Shown piece by piece: positions 63,975-64,000 of a DNA stretch of 64,000 nt. Where the stretch lies: NCBI GenBank assembly GCA_016712715.1, contig JADJQM010000001.1:825001-889000 (forward strand), in the 5' to 3' direction. Both the position numbers and the translations under genes were made by a program. Below the pieces are notes generated by a model. The model was not told where the DNA came from and made no database searches. It saw only the letters and a list, made by a program, of their open reading frames with translations. Numbering within the stretch: the first letter of the stretch is position 1; every line of letters starts with the position of its first letter. This DNA is from Rhodospirillaceae bacterium. Its GTDB lineage: Bacteria > Pseudomonadota > Alphaproteobacteria > Dongiales > Dongiaceae.

Positions 63975-64000
63975 TTGGTCCACCGCCGGTATTGGTGTGG

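Noticed and set aside
1..64000. CRISPR arrays, insertion sequences, rRNA genes or a replication origin
   Set aside because: No regularly spaced direct repeats, transposase motifs, rRNA sequence or clustered DnaA-like boxes were recognised by eye.

Overview
The window is GC-rich, densely packed bacterial chromosome and reads as an alphaproteobacterium, most likely near the Rhodospirillales. Evidence includes the block murA–DUF2948–hisG–UPF0262–phosphatase–maf–RNase G–yacG, a ChrR-type zinc anti-sigma factor, hopanoid genes and an HpnN transporter. I see no insertion sequence, prophage, CRISPR array or rRNA. There are two tRNAs (Phe-GAA and Thr-GGU).

Layout. 0–4 kb: an isochorismatase-fold hydrolase, an RhlE-like helicase and a Na/Pi cotransporter. 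4.2–8.2 kb: an ABC importer of the 2-aminoethylphosphonate type. 8.4–11.2 kb: leucyl aminopeptidase and an MFS carrier. 11.2–16.5 kb: a divergent PEP carboxylase behind a succinate/malate–CoA ligase pair. 16.8–31.5 kb: hopanoid and isoprenoid genes (hpnA, an MlaC-like protein, CopC/CopD-like proteins, hpnN, hpnM, dxs, ispH, hpnH, hpnG, shc). 31.7–40.4 kb: a lipid-modification locus around an RpoE–ChrR pair. 40.6–44.8 kb: a large MscS channel, a lipoprotein and an FAD oxidoreductase. 44.9–51.5 kb: tRNAs and the murA-to-yacG block. 51.5–64 kb: an aryl-polyene-type biosynthetic cluster running off the right edge.

Three systems that change or protect the membrane lie close together: hopanoids, aryl polyenes, and a predicted singlet-oxygen/ChrR regulon containing a cyclopropane-fatty-acid-synthase-like methyltransferase, an FAD oxidoreductase and DUF1365. 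Three candidate ECF promoters with the same geometry (TGATCC/T, 18 nt, TA) sit before the sigma gene, before the divergent FAD–DUF1365–CFA operon, and before a DUF6134–SDR–NTF2 operon about 8 kb away. The encoded sigma factor lacks about 80 residues in its middle, while ChrR keeps all its zinc ligands.

Quality warning. I count nine apparent one-base indels in eight otherwise conserved genes (AEP permease, pepA twice, hpnM, dxs, ispH, GPH transporter, the GT2–acyltransferase and the MMPL exporter). Most lie in short G/C runs and several genes are normally essential, so sequencing or assembly error is more likely than gene decay. All assignments rest on reading motifs and gene order by eye; no database search was run.
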